A DNA stretch of 64,000 bases from Thioalkalivibrio sp. XN8 (GTDB taxonomy: Bacteria > Pseudomonadota > Gammaproteobacteria > Steroidobacterales > XN24). Positions 8,588 through 19,647 of this stretch are shown here, one piece after another. The stretch covers positions 62,001 through 126,000 of the forward strand of contig NZ_JAALFH010000011.1 of the NCBI RefSeq assembly GCF_011058255.1. The letters run 5' to 3'. The notes below the pieces were generated by a model that searched no databases, was not told the DNA's origin, and saw only the letters and a program-made list of their open reading frames with translations. The position numbers were made by a program, and so were the translations under genes. The first letter of the stretch is position 1; each line of letters begins with the position of its first letter.

Positions 8588-9907
8588 ATGGGCTATTCTC
8601 TTTTCTTGGCCAGCCGCATTGTACGCTCCATGGACGATTCAAAGGAGCGCGCACTAGTCTTCGAGTCCGCCACCCGGAATAGTCGAGTCATTCGCTTGGC
8701 GAGTCGACTATATCTTCGCTCTCCGCGACCAGTTCGAAGTCTTCTGCTTGTCTGTTACGGCTTCACGTGCTTCGTGGCTATCACCCGGCCCCAGAAGCGA
8801 CAGTCGGAGCTGCTCTATTTCGCGTCCTATCCGAGCGAAGAACGGACGCTGCGCTCTGTACAAGAGACACTCGCTGATATTCCCGATGAAAGAATACTAA
8901 TTTCACCAAAAAACTTGCTTCGACCCGCTGTTGCCCTGGCCCTAATCCAGTATCTTGGCTTTTCTCGGAGGTTGTATCGCTACGCCACCAGAATCGAGCG
9001 CAGACACTCTTTTATGCCAGCGTGTCGCGTTTTTAGTACGTTGCCTTACTACATGAAAGCCAAGCGGCTACTGGATGGGCATGCGAAGGCCATATTCGTA
9101 GCTAGCCAGTACGCGCCAGAAAGCCTCGCGCTGGCTGCCGCCGCACATCAGCTGGGAAAGCGCGTTTTCTTCGCGAATCATGCGAACGCGAATTGGCGCG
9201 ATCGGTATGTGCCCCCTGTTCATGCGGACGTTATCGCGGTCACCAGCGAAGCCGTTGCGAATATGTTCCAGACTCATTCCCCGAGAGCCTTGGACATCAT
9301 TTTTCGGTCGTCGGACGCGCCCTCAGAACGAATGCGAACAGTGAATGAGCGAGCAATCCGACTCAGCCTTGGCATCTACCTCACAGCGCTCTCGAACGAG
9401 GAGCGGCTGAACGAAATCTTGAGGAGTTGGCTCGCCGTGTTCCCACGGACCCGGATTTTCGTTCGCCCTCACCCTGTCAAGGTCGTAAGGCCGAGGATGG
9501 AACGAGTCTCTCCCAACAGCGCACGATTCACAGTATCTGTCGACGCTCCACTATCTCGTGACATCCACCGAACAGATCTTGCCATTTGCGGGAATAGCAC
9601 AGTGGCAACGGATCTCTTACGTGCCGGTCGACCGGTTCTCTATGATCACCGCTTGGATGGCCTGCCGTTCGACTACAACGGGTACCTTGATGCCGGCTTG
9701 GTGATGCCGCTCGCCGAACCTATTGAGGCGCAGAGCTTGGTTGGCATTGACGCTTTCTACGGCTCGCCCCGATGGGAGGAGGTGATGCGCTACTTTGACT
9801 ACAGCTACCAGAAGGACCCACGGGGAATCAACGAGAATTTCTCACGCAGGATCAAAGCGGAATTAGACCTCGTTACCAATCAAACGAGCCACGTCCGAAC
9901 TCGATAA
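8588..9907 (+). CDS. GT-B-like surface-carbohydrate transferase (putative)
   Basis: 439 aa, soluble apart from one short hydrophobic stretch near residues 50-65. The C-terminal half has FVRPHPVK followed about 45 residues later by DLAICGNSTVATDLLRAGRPVLY, the HP...S...G.P layout seen in CDP-glycerol glycerophosphotransferase, polysialyltransferase and capsule-type GT-B enzymes. I infer transfer of a sugar or polyol phosphate to a surface glycan; donor and acceptor are unknown. Start ATG 8588 has AGGAG at 8579-8583; the in-frame ATG 8630 is an alternative without a good ribosome site. It forms an operon with the 9911 gene (three bases apart). Lower GC than the core genes. Confidence 0.6.
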   Translation: MGYSLFLASRIVRSMDDSKERALVFESATRNSRVIRLASRLYLRSPRPVRSLLLVCYGFTCFVAITRPQKRQSELLYFASYPSEERTLRSVQETLADIPDERILISPKNLLRPAVALALIQYLGFSRRLYRYATRIERRHSFMPACRVFSTLPYYMKAKRLLDGHAKAIFVASQYAPESLALAAAAHQLGKRVFFANHANANWRDRYVPPVHADVIAVTSEAVANMFQTHSPRALDIIFRSSDAPSERMRTVNERAIRLSLGIYLTALSNEERLNEILRSWLAVFPRTRIFVRPHPVKVVRPRMERVSPNSARFTVSVDAPLSRDIHRTDLAICGNSTVATDLLRAGRPVLYDHRLDGLPFDYNGYLDAGLVMPLAEPIEAQSLVGIDAFYGSPRWEEVMRYFDYSYQKDPRGINENFSRRIKAELDLVTNQTSHVRTR

Positions 9908-9910
9908 GCC

Positions 9911-11656
9911 ATGTCTCTAGTCGCTCCCGGTAACTGCCATGTGAAGAGAAAGACAGTCGCTTTGCTACTGCTTCTAGCTCTGCTATTGCTGGTCGTGCTC
10001 CGGCTCCAGATTTTCTTCGAAGATAGTCATTTTCATGAAGAGTTCCGGATCCTCTATCACCTAGATCCAGCGCGCCTGAGTTCGGTCGACTACTCTGGCG
10101 AGTTCCTGAACAGTGCCCCCCAACCTTTCTTGTACAAGTGGCTGACGCAGGCCATGGTCACGCTTGGCCTAGATTTGGAGCAGTATCACAGGTGGTTGGG
10201 TGCATGTTGTTATTTGCTGTTCCTGTCCGGAATAGGCGTCGGGGCAATTCGACTCGGCATCTTGCCGGCCGTCGCTACTACCGGATTTGCAGCTGCACAG
10301 GTCACCTTTGTCGAACAGATTAGCTCCGCGACGCCGCATGCTTTTGCGTTTCCGTTACTTGCATGGATGTTGGTCTCTTTGGTTCATGACCGGCCGCTCT
10401 TCGGGGCAGCGCTGACCATACTTGCCGGGCTTCTGTACGCGCCCGTGGCTCCGGCCATGGGCCTTATGTATGCGGGGCACGTCCTGTTGCTCCGCAAAGC
10501 ACTGGGCGCCGGAGGCCTGATGACGTGGGGACACCTATGCTGTCTTGTCGGTACAGGGATCGTTGCCTTGATACTTGTGGCCCATCAAATTCAGCCGTTG
10601 GAGGGCTACGGCCCGCTACTCGTGCCGGGCGAACGCGTTCTCGAGTTCCCGGAAAACGGCCCCAACGGTCGATATGCCCCTAGCGTCTTTGAGCCGATTG
10701 ATCACGTAGTTTCGATGGCGCTCGGGCAATTTCACCCGGCCGTACCCGCTCCTCTCGCGCTCGCCCTGTTTCTGAGCGCAGGAGTATTGAGTGCGGTTGG
10801 GCTCCTCTCGCTGAGATCTTCTCCTTCCATTTTTTTCCCTGTTATGTTGTTCATAATCCCGAGCCTGTTACTGTTCGTGACAGTACTGGCCCTGCGACCT
10901 TTCATATCGTATCGATTTGCGCTCTACCCGCTGTTTACCGTTACGCCCCTGTTATTTGTTGCAGGGCTGCAGCAAACCTTATTCAGGAGCGAGCAGTTCA
11001 GAGCATTGCCGATGGCGGCTTCTGCAGCGGTAGGTTTGATCTTTCTCGCATCGTTGGGAGCCGCCAAGACTCACCAAGTATCCAGCCTGCTCACCATCGG
11101 CAACTCCGAGCGCGCAGTATTGGATTTCCTGAGAGGCATCCCGACCGATAGTCTGATCGTTGCTTGGCCGAACCAGGTCATGCCGAGCTTCATACCTTAC
11201 GCTACTGGACGAGCACTATTGGTAGACATGAAGGCCCACTATCCGAATTATGAGTACCACTTGCTTGAGATGCGCGCGCGAATGTTTGATCTCATTGATG
11301 CTTACTTCGCAACCTCTCCTTACCAACTTTCGACGCTCTCGTGCCGCTGGGGCGCAGATTACCTTCTGCTGGATCAGGCTAGTCTTGGCGAGAGCCGTGA
11401 TAGCCTCGAGTATTTCGCTCCGTTCGATGCTCGCATCCGGGAGAAGAGGCAGGATAGCGCTGGCCAGCAGCGGGTCTTGGCGAACGTCCCGGGCCCTTCA
11501 GTCGTATTCAAGACGGGTCGATATTCATTAATAAGTCTTGAGTACTTTTCAACGAAATACGGTTGCGGACCTGTTGACGCGCCCCGAGTTGAACCACTGG
11601 ACAGCATCAACGCAACCGGCCAGCCCGCCGTAGATTCGAGACCCACGACGCCATGA
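9911..11656 (+). CDS. Large integral membrane protein, possible GT-C-type glycosyltransferase
   Basis: 581 aa with an N-terminal membrane anchor (about 15-35), a loop rich in acidic residues (FFEDSHFHEEF), at least eight further hydrophobic segments to about residue 385, and a soluble C-terminal domain of about 190 residues. One anchor, an acidic first loop, many membrane spans and a periplasmic tail is the plan of GT-C enzymes using polyprenyl-phosphate sugars, but I recognise no family signature, so this is inference. It is coupled to the 8588 transferase. GTG 9941 is a possible later start. Composition matches the low-GC block. Confidence 0.5.
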   Translation: MSLVAPGNCHVKRKTVALLLLLALLLLVVLRLQIFFEDSHFHEEFRILYHLDPARLSSVDYSGEFLNSAPQPFLYKWLTQAMVTLGLDLEQYHRWLGACCYLLFLSGIGVGAIRLGILPAVATTGFAAAQVTFVEQISSATPHAFAFPLLAWMLVSLVHDRPLFGAALTILAGLLYAPVAPAMGLMYAGHVLLLRKALGAGGLMTWGHLCCLVGTGIVALILVAHQIQPLEGYGPLLVPGERVLEFPENGPNGRYAPSVFEPIDHVVSMALGQFHPAVPAPLALALFLSAGVLSAVGLLSLRSSPSIFFPVMLFIIPSLLLFVTVLALRPFISYRFALYPLFTVTPLLFVAGLQQTLFRSEQFRALPMAASAAVGLIFLASLGAAKTHQVSSLLTIGNSERAVLDFLRGIPTDSLIVAWPNQVMPSFIPYATGRALLVDMKAHYPNYEYHLLEMRARMFDLIDAYFATSPYQLSTLSCRWGADYLLLDQASLGESRDSLEYFAPFDARIREKRQDSAGQQRVLANVPGPSVVFKTGRYSLISLEYFSTKYGCGPVDAPRVEPLDSINATGQPAVDSRPTTP

Positions 11657-12729
11657 GTCTCTGGGACAGCCTAGGCCAGCCTGCAAGCGGGTCCCACCAA
11701 GTGTAGAGCCCCTGTTACCCGGGCCTCAGGATGGCCAGAGCCCCCGGATCGCAGCGATCCCCTGCGCACCGTGCGCCCACGCGGTCTCGAGGTCGGCGGG
11801 GCCGAGTCCCCCGATCGCGAAGACCGGCAAGGGCAGCTCCCCCACCAGCGCCTCGAACGCTTCCCACTCCATCCCGGGCTGACCCGGATGACTGGCGGTG
11901 GCGTGGACCGGGCCTAGAAAGGCGTAGCCGGCGCCGGCGTCCAGCGCGTGCGCGAGCTGTGCCGCGTCGTGACAGGAGTACCCAAGCCAAAGACCCGCCG
12001 GCAACGACGGTCTCCCCGCGCGCTCCAGGTAGCGGCCGGGCGCGTGGATTCCGGCGAGGGCGGGGTCGAGCCGCGCCCGCAGCGCAGGCGGCGCCGAATC
12101 CAGGGCCGCGACCAGGCCCCACGGGTCACCGTGCAGCAGCAGGCGGGCCGACGTGCCGTCCACCCGGCACGCGGCGCCCGCCGCGAGTTCCAGCAGCTCG
12201 GGCAGGTCCAGGTCCGCCCGGCGCAGGCAGACGAGCAGCGGCCCTCCCCCGCTGGCCAGTAACTCGATACGGTCGAGAAAGCCGCCCTCGTCGCCATCGT
12301 CGGGGAATGGTGTCACCGCCACCAGCGGCGGCAGCTGCAGGGCGTTCACCACCGGCGCATCGGCCGGCAGCAGGCCGGACGCCAGCAGCACCTCGGGGCG
12401 GCGCCAGTCCAGGGCCTGGTTCTCGCGCCCGTGCAACTCGCCGTTCCAGGCGCCGACGCGCCACACGTCGAGCTCGACGACCCGCTCGGGGTAACGATGG
12501 ACATAGCGGATCAGCGGGCGGCAACGGGCTGGATCGAGCCGGATGCCGAGCTCTTCCTCGAGCTCGCGCGCCAGCCCTTCGAGGCGCCCCTCGCCGGCGG
12601 CCAGCTTGCCGCCCGGGAATTCCCAGCCGCCGGCCAGGCTCTTGCCGGGCGGGCGCTGGGCCACCAGCACATCGCCCGCCTCGTCCTGCAGGACGCCGGC
12701 GACGACGTGGATGCGCGGGACGGGCGGGG

Positions 12730-15486
<2,757 letters not shown>

Positions 15487-15615
15487 TACTGGGTACCTCG
15501 GGGACGCGCTCGCGGGTCGCGGGCGCCCGTGGACGAAAGCGGGAGCGGCCGGGGCCGGGAAGCGCCGCCGCTCAAAAGACAGCTATTTTACGGGCTGGCG
15601 GCACCGGGGGAAACT

Positions 15616-15640
15616 GGGGACTGTCCCGGGGACAGTCCCC
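15616..15640 (-). repeat. 25-bp near-palindrome, copy 1
   Basis: On the minus strand GGGGACTGTCCCC is followed by GGGACAGTCCCC, with flanking T and AG. The same 25 bases occur on the plus strand at 57454-57478. It lies between secA and the M23 peptidase gene, 6 bp from the latter's stop. Confidence 0.8.
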
Positions 15641-15646
15641 AACAGG

Positions 15647-16630
15647 TCAACGGAGGAACTGGCGCGGGTTGACCGGGCGGCCGTTGTCGAACACCTCGAG
15701 GTGCACGTGCGGAGCCGTGGACCGGCCGGTCGAGCCGACCAGGGCGATCACCTCGCCCTTCTGCACTGCATCGCCGACCGCGACCAGGTTCTCGCTGTTG
15801 TGGCCATAGCGGGTGACCAGGCCGTTGCCGTGGTCGATCTCCACCATGTAGCCGTAGTTCGCCAGCTTGCCCGAGAAAGTCACCACGCCGGCGGCCACGG
15901 CAAGCACGTCGCTGCCCTTGGGGCTGACGAAGTCCAGGCCGCGGTGGAAAGAGCGCTTGCCGGTGAAGGGGTCCGTCCGGTAGCCGAAACCGGACGACAT
16001 CCAGCCGCCCCGGATCGGCCGTCCCTCGAGGCTTGCCGCCTCGGTCAGCCGCCGGTTGAACATCAGGGCCTCGAGGATGTCGAGTTGGCGCGAGCGGTCC
16101 TGGATCTGGCCGTCGAGCTCGTCCAGCAGGGCCATGATCTCGCCCGACTGCAGCGAGGCCGCCTGGTCGATGGCCTCGGGGCCGCCAAGGGCCGGCTCGG
16201 CGCCGAAGTCGAATTCGCCGTCCTCCAGGCCGGCCATGCTGACCAGGCGCTGCCCGAGGGCGTCGAGGCGGATGATGTGCGCGGAGAGCTGCCCGAGCCG
16301 GGCGGCCAGGGCGTCGTGGTTGCGCCCGGCGCTGTCGCGAAGGGTGTCGAGCTCGGCCTGCTGGGCCTCGAGCTGCGCCCGGAGTTCGGCGAACACGGCC
16401 TGCTCGGGGTCCGGCTGGGAGATCCGGCCGGCCATCAGCCCGGCGGTGAACACCAGCGCCACCACGGCCACGGCGGCCACGGCCAGTTCCCGGAGGGACA
16501 GCGGGACCTGCCGGGTGCGGCCGTTGCGCGAGGTGAAGATGAACATGCTCACCTGTCCCACGCCCTGCGGTCGAACGCGCGCGGTGCGGGTGGTTGCACG
16601 AGTGCTACGGGCATACGTTTTCTCGTTCAT
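15647..16630 (-). CDS. M23-family (LytM) peptidoglycan peptidase, membrane-anchored
   Basis: 327 aa. A cytoplasmic N-terminus is followed by a membrane segment (about 48-68), a coiled-coil-prone region (80-190), then a C-terminal LytM domain with zinc ligands H229 and D233 (HRGLD) and the HXH motif H308-V-H310. The intact ligands suggest an active endopeptidase cutting peptide cross-links rather than a degenerate activator such as EnvC. This gene commonly sits between lpxC/DUF721 and secA in gammaproteobacteria. An internal start at Met29 (MFIFTSRNGRTR) would remove a poorly conserved basic leader and is a real alternative. Confidence 0.88.
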   Translation of the reverse strand: MNEKTYARSTRATTRTARVRPQGVGQVSMFIFTSRNGRTRQVPLSLRELAVAAVAVVALVFTAGLMAGRISQPDPEQAVFAELRAQLEAQQAELDTLRDSAGRNHDALAARLGQLSAHIIRLDALGQRLVSMAGLEDGEFDFGAEPALGGPEAIDQAASLQSGEIMALLDELDGQIQDRSRQLDILEALMFNRRLTEAASLEGRPIRGGWMSSGFGYRTDPFTGKRSFHRGLDFVSPKGSDVLAVAAGVVTFSGKLANYGYMVEIDHGNGLVTRYGHNSENLVAVGDAVQKGEVIALVGSTGRSTAPHVHLEVFDNGRPVNPRQFLR

Positions 16631-16814
16631 GACGTTCGGCAGCTCCGCTGTCGTCAGCCGCCCTGTGGGGACGGCGCCTCGGACCGGTGGCTTTGCGAGG
16701 GCGCCTCACGACGCCTTAGCCTTTTACAAACGCCCGAAGAATGCAGGAAAATGCCGTGACATACAAGCTCGGAATTCACACATCAGCCAGCGCGAACCCA
16801 GACAACTCAAAGAC

Positions 16815-17102
16815 TTGCTGTCAGGCAACGATTTGTCGCGCCTGGTCGAGCGCGCCCGCCAGGCCGGCGAGCTCGACGCCCGGGTCCGGGCGCTGCTGCC
16901 TGACGGCCTGGGCGCACACGTCACCGGCGCCGCTTTCCACGAGGCCGAGGGGGAGGTGGTGGTGCTGGTCGACAGCGCGGCCTGGGCCAGCCGGATCCGT
17001 TTCCACGCCCCCGCACTGGTCGAGCGACTGGCGCCCCGCTACGACGGGCAGGTCAAGCGCGTGCGGGTGAAGGTCAGGCCCGCGCCCGCTCCAGGGGGCT
17101 GA
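16815..17102 (+). CDS. dciA: DUF721 / DciA-like protein
   Basis: About 95 aa from the chosen TTG. The protein matches the DUF721 pattern: LSRLVERARQAGELDARVRALLP, then VVVLVDSAAWASRIRFHAPALVERL. DciA-type proteins help load the replicative helicase DnaB in bacteria lacking DnaC; the position next to lpxC and the secA block is the usual one. The start is uncertain: the likely N-terminal motif REPRQLKDLL begins before this TTG, and other in-frame starts are GTG 16665 and ATG 16629, which overlaps the M23 start on the other strand. The region between looks intergenic in composition. Confidence 0.72.
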   Translation: MLSGNDLSRLVERARQAGELDARVRALLPDGLGAHVTGAAFHEAEGEVVVLVDSAAWASRIRFHAPALVERLAPRYDGQVKRVRVKVRPAPAPGG

Positions 17103-17104
17103 AC

Positions 17105-17160
17105 CGTCACCTGCCCGCCTCGCTCGGGAAATCTTTATCTCGCTCGCCGGGCAGGTGACG
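17105..17160 (-). repeat. covarying hairpin repeat, copy C
   Basis: Perfect 13-bp arms: CGTCACCTGCCCG (17105-17117) and its complement (17148-17160). Read on the minus strand, a 14-base 5' arm is followed by the 19-base core CGAGCGAGATAAAGATTTC (17146-17128). Copies A (42314) and B (47421) share the core. It starts two bases after the dciA stop, in the convergent dciA/lpxC gap. Confidence 0.8.
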
Positions 17161-17229
17161 TTCCAGCCCTTGTGCGACCTCGACGGTGACCCGCAGCAGG
17201 CTCAGCAGCGTGGCCAGCTTCTCAGACAA
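17107..17229 (-). CDS. possible 40-aa small protein or gene remnant
   Basis: A short frame starting at TTG 17229 encodes an amphipathic peptide (MSEKLATLLSLLRVTVEVAQ followed by GLERHLPGERDKDF) and stops inside hairpin repeat C. Third codon positions in its first half are strongly G/C, as in real genes here, and the region is otherwise unexplained. I recognise no family. It may be the tail of a decayed gene, because an in-frame TAG lies three codons upstream of the TTG. Low confidence. Confidence 0.25.
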   Translation of the reverse strand: MSEKLATLLSLLRVTVEVAQGLERHLPGERDKDFPSEAGR

Positions 17230-17363
17230 GGCCGCCTATCCGGCTTGATCTGCCGCTCTGCAACACGGGCTGGCTGATGCCTGTCCGTGTCGCGCCTAGC
17301 GACTTAGCAGCGGACCCATGACGGCGCGTGGCCGCGGTACGGTGAGGCGGTACCGGCAGTGCG

Positions 17364-18269
17364 TCAGGCCGCCGCGGGAATGAAGCTGAGCGGCGCGTCC
17401 CGCTCGTCCTCGAAGGTCACTTCTTCCCAGGCCGACTCGTGGCGCACCAGTTCGCGCAGCAGCTGGTTGTTCAGGCCGTGGCCCGACTTGTAGCCGGTGA
17501 ACTCGCCGATGATGGAGTGGCCGAGCAGGTAGAGGTCGCCGATGGCGTCGAGGATCTTGTGGCGCACGAACTCGTTCTCGTAGCGCAGGCCGTCCTCGTT
17601 GAGGATGCGGTATTCGTCCAGCACGATGGCGTTGTCGAGGCTGCCGCCCCGGCCGAGGTTCATGGAGCGCAGGAACTCCATGTCGCGCATGAAGCCGAAG
17701 GTCCGCGCGCGGCTGATCTCGCGCAGGAAAGACGTGGTGGCGAAATCGATCGAGGCGCGCTGCAGGTGGCGCTTGAAGACCGGGTGGTCGAACTCGATCT
17801 CGAAATTGATCTTGAAGCCGTCGTAGGGCTGGAAGCGCGCCCACTTGTCGCCGTCGCGCACCTCGACGGGACGCCGGATGCGGATGAAGCGCTTGGGCGC
17901 GGCCTGCTCGGCGATGCCGGCGGACTGCAGGAGGAACACGAAGGGCCCCGCGCTGCCGTCCATGATCGGCACCTCGGTGGCGGACAGCTCGACCACGGCG
18001 TTGTCGATGCCCAGGCCCGCGAAGGCGGACATCAGGTGCTCGACCGTGGCCACGCGCACGTCGTCCTGCATCAGCGTCGTGCCGAGCGTCGTCTCGCGCA
18101 CCAGCATGCCGTCGGCCCGCACCTCGGGAGCGCCCTCGAGGTCGGTGCGGCGGAACACGATCCCCGTGTTCAAGGGCGCCGGGCCGAGGGTCATGAGCAC
18201 CTTCTCGCCCGTATGCAGGCCCACGCCGGTGGCGCGGATCGTGTTCTTCAGGGTTCGCTGTCTCAGCAT
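17364..18269 (-). CDS. lpxC: UDP-3-O-acyl-N-acetylglucosamine deacetylase LpxC
   Basis: Zinc deacetylase, committed step of lipid A synthesis (301 aa). Zinc ligands H78 (VEHLMSA), H237 and D241 ([10 protein letters not shown]) and catalytic H264 (KSGHGLNNQ) are all present, as is general base E77. The N-terminus [19 protein letters not shown] is typical. It follows ftsZ, closing the dcw cluster as in E. coli. A structured AT-rich leader (18281-18327) precedes the start, and no clear Shine-Dalgarno is visible, so translation may be controlled. The C-terminus AAA is short and hydrophobic, relevant to FtsH turnover by analogy with E. coli. Confidence 0.96.
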   Translation of the reverse strand: MLRQRTLKNTIRATGVGLHTGEKVLMTLGPAPLNTGIVFRRTDLEGAPEVRADGMLVRETTLGTTLMQDDVRVATVEHLMSAFAGLGIDNAVVELSATEVPIMDGSAGPFVFLLQSAGIAEQAAPKRFIRIRRPVEVRDGDKWARFQPYDGFKINFEIEFDHPVFKRHLQRASIDFATTSFLREISRARTFGFMRDMEFLRSMNLGRGGSLDNAIVLDEYRILNEDGLRYENEFVRHKILDAIGDLYLLGHSIIGEFTGYKSGHGLNNQLLRELVRHESAWEEVTFEDERDAPLSFIPAAA

Positions 18270-18280
18270 GGCAGTGTCAC

Positions 18281-18327
18281 GCAGGCGAAATAATTCGGCA
18301 AGGTAACATAATTATTTTTGCGCCTGC
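18281..18327. promoter_or_regulatory. two-part palindrome in the lpxC leader
   Basis: GCAGGCG (18281-18287) plus AAATAATT (18288-18295) are mirrored by AATTATTT (18310-18317) and CGCCTGC (18321-18327), with a three-base bulge and 14-base loop. It ends 11 bases before the lpxC start codon. On the minus strand TTGCAG and TTACCT with 17-base spacing overlap it as a weak promoter candidate. Confidence 0.5.
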
Positions 18328-18335
18328 AACATAAA

Positions 18336-18384
18336 GCGAGCGCTCCCGGGAGAGGAAGAGCAGGGCTCCCCCGGAAGCGCTCGC
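18336..18384 (-). terminator. hairpin after ftsZ, probable weak terminator
   Basis: GCGAGCGCT (18336-18344) and AGCGCTCGC (18376-18384) form a 9-bp stem, extended by further CCGGG pairing inside. On the minus strand it begins 18 bases after the ftsZ stop and is followed by TTTATGTT. Probably attenuates ftsZ transcription before lpxC. Confidence 0.5.
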
Positions 18385-18402
18385 CTGCCGGCACCCCCCG
18401 CC

Positions 18403-19611
18403 TCAGTCGGCCTGGCGACGGAGGAAGGCCGGGATATCGAGCATCTCGGTGTCGGCCGGGTAGTCGAAGCTCTGGCCCACGGCCCGCTTCGGCGCCTCGA
18501 CCGGCTCGTCCTCGCTGACGCGGCGGCGCACCACCGGCGGGGACTCCAGGTCGTTGTAGTTGGGCGGGGTGCCGGCATCCGGCACCGGCCGCACGCGCAC
18601 GGTCCGGCGCACGCGATCCCGGTCCCCATGACGCTCCGGCAGGCGCTGCTGCACCACGCCGCCGAGCCCCGTGGCCACGACCGTGACCCGCACCTCGCCT
18701 TCCATCGCCGGGTCGATCACCGTGCCGATGACCACCGTGGCGTCGTCGGAAGCGCGCTCCTTGACCACCATGCCGACCTCGTCGAACTCGCCGATGGCCA
18801 GGTCCATGCCGGCCGTCACATTGACCAGGATGCCGTTGGCGCCCTCGAGGTTGATGTCTTCCAGCAGCGGGCTGGAGATGGCGGCCTCGGCGGCGTCGCG
18901 CGCCCGGTCCTCGCCCGTGCCGCGGCCCGTGCCCATCATCGCCATGCCCATCTCGGACATCACGGTGCGGACGTCGGCGAAGTCGACATTGATCAGGCCC
19001 GGCCGGGTGATGAGCTCGGCGATGCCCTGCACGGCACCCTGCAGGACCTCGTTGGCGGAGCGGAAGGCGTCGAGCAGCGTGGTCTGCTTGCCCAGCACCG
19101 TCAGCAGCTTCTGGTTCGGAATGGTGATCAGCGAGTCGACGTACTTGGCGAGCTCGGTGATGCCCTGGTCGGCGATGTCCGAGCGCTTGCGGCCTTCCAT
19201 GCCGAAGGGCTTGGTCACCACGGCCACCGTCAGGATGCCGAGCTCCTTCGCCACCTGCGCCACGATCGGCGCCGCGCCGGTGCCGGTGCCGCCGCCCATG
19301 CCGGCGGTGATGAACAGCATGTCGCTGCCCTCGATGGCCTCGCGCAGCCGGTCACGGTCCTCCATCGCCGCCTGGCGGCCGAGGTCCGGATTGGCCCCCG
19401 CCCCGAGCCCCTTGGTGATGTTGCAGCCGATCTGGATCGCGGTTTTCACGCGCGAGTTCTTCAGCGCCTGCGAGTCGGTGTTGGCGCAAATGAACTCCAC
19501 GCCGTCGATGCCGCAGTCCATCATGTGGGACACGGCGTTGCCGCCGCCCCCGCCCACGCCGATCACCTTGATGACCGCGTTTGAGTTGTAGCCGTCTACC
19601 AGTTCGAACAT
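18403..19611 (-). CDS. ftsZ: Cell division GTPase FtsZ
   Basis: Tubulin-like GTPase forming the Z ring (402 aa). The glycine-rich N-terminal loop IKVIGVGGGGGNAV, the tubulin signature GGGTGTG (106-112) and the T7 loop region NVDFADVRTVM are intact. A charged variable linker (about 320-390) leads to the conserved C-terminal peptide DIPAFLRRQAD that binds FtsA, ZipA and ZapD. It follows ftsA by 36 bp and is the last division gene before lpxC. Confidence 0.98.
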   Translation of the reverse strand: MFELVDGYNSNAVIKVIGVGGGGGNAVSHMMDCGIDGVEFICANTDSQALKNSRVKTAIQIGCNITKGLGAGANPDLGRQAAMEDRDRLREAIEGSDMLFITAGMGGGTGTGAAPIVAQVAKELGILTVAVVTKPFGMEGRKRSDIADQGITELAKYVDSLITIPNQKLLTVLGKQTTLLDAFRSANEVLQGAVQGIAELITRPGLINVDFADVRTVMSEMGMAMMGTGRGTGEDRARDAAEAAISSPLLEDINLEGANGILVNVTAGMDLAIGEFDEVGMVVKERASDDATVVIGTVIDPAMEGEVRVTVVATGLGGVVQQRLPERHGDRDRVRRTVRVRPVPDAGTPPNYNDLESPPVVRRRVSEDEPVEAPKRAVGQSFDYPADTEMLDIPAFLRRQAD

Positions 19612-19647
19612 TGCGCTCTCCTCGGGATTGCCCCGACCCGTTGTTGA

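Noticed and set aside
11657-11725. Convergent gap between the 581-aa gene and mutT examined for a fourth hairpin repeat
   Set aside because: No CGAGCG core or paired arms found; no clear terminator either.
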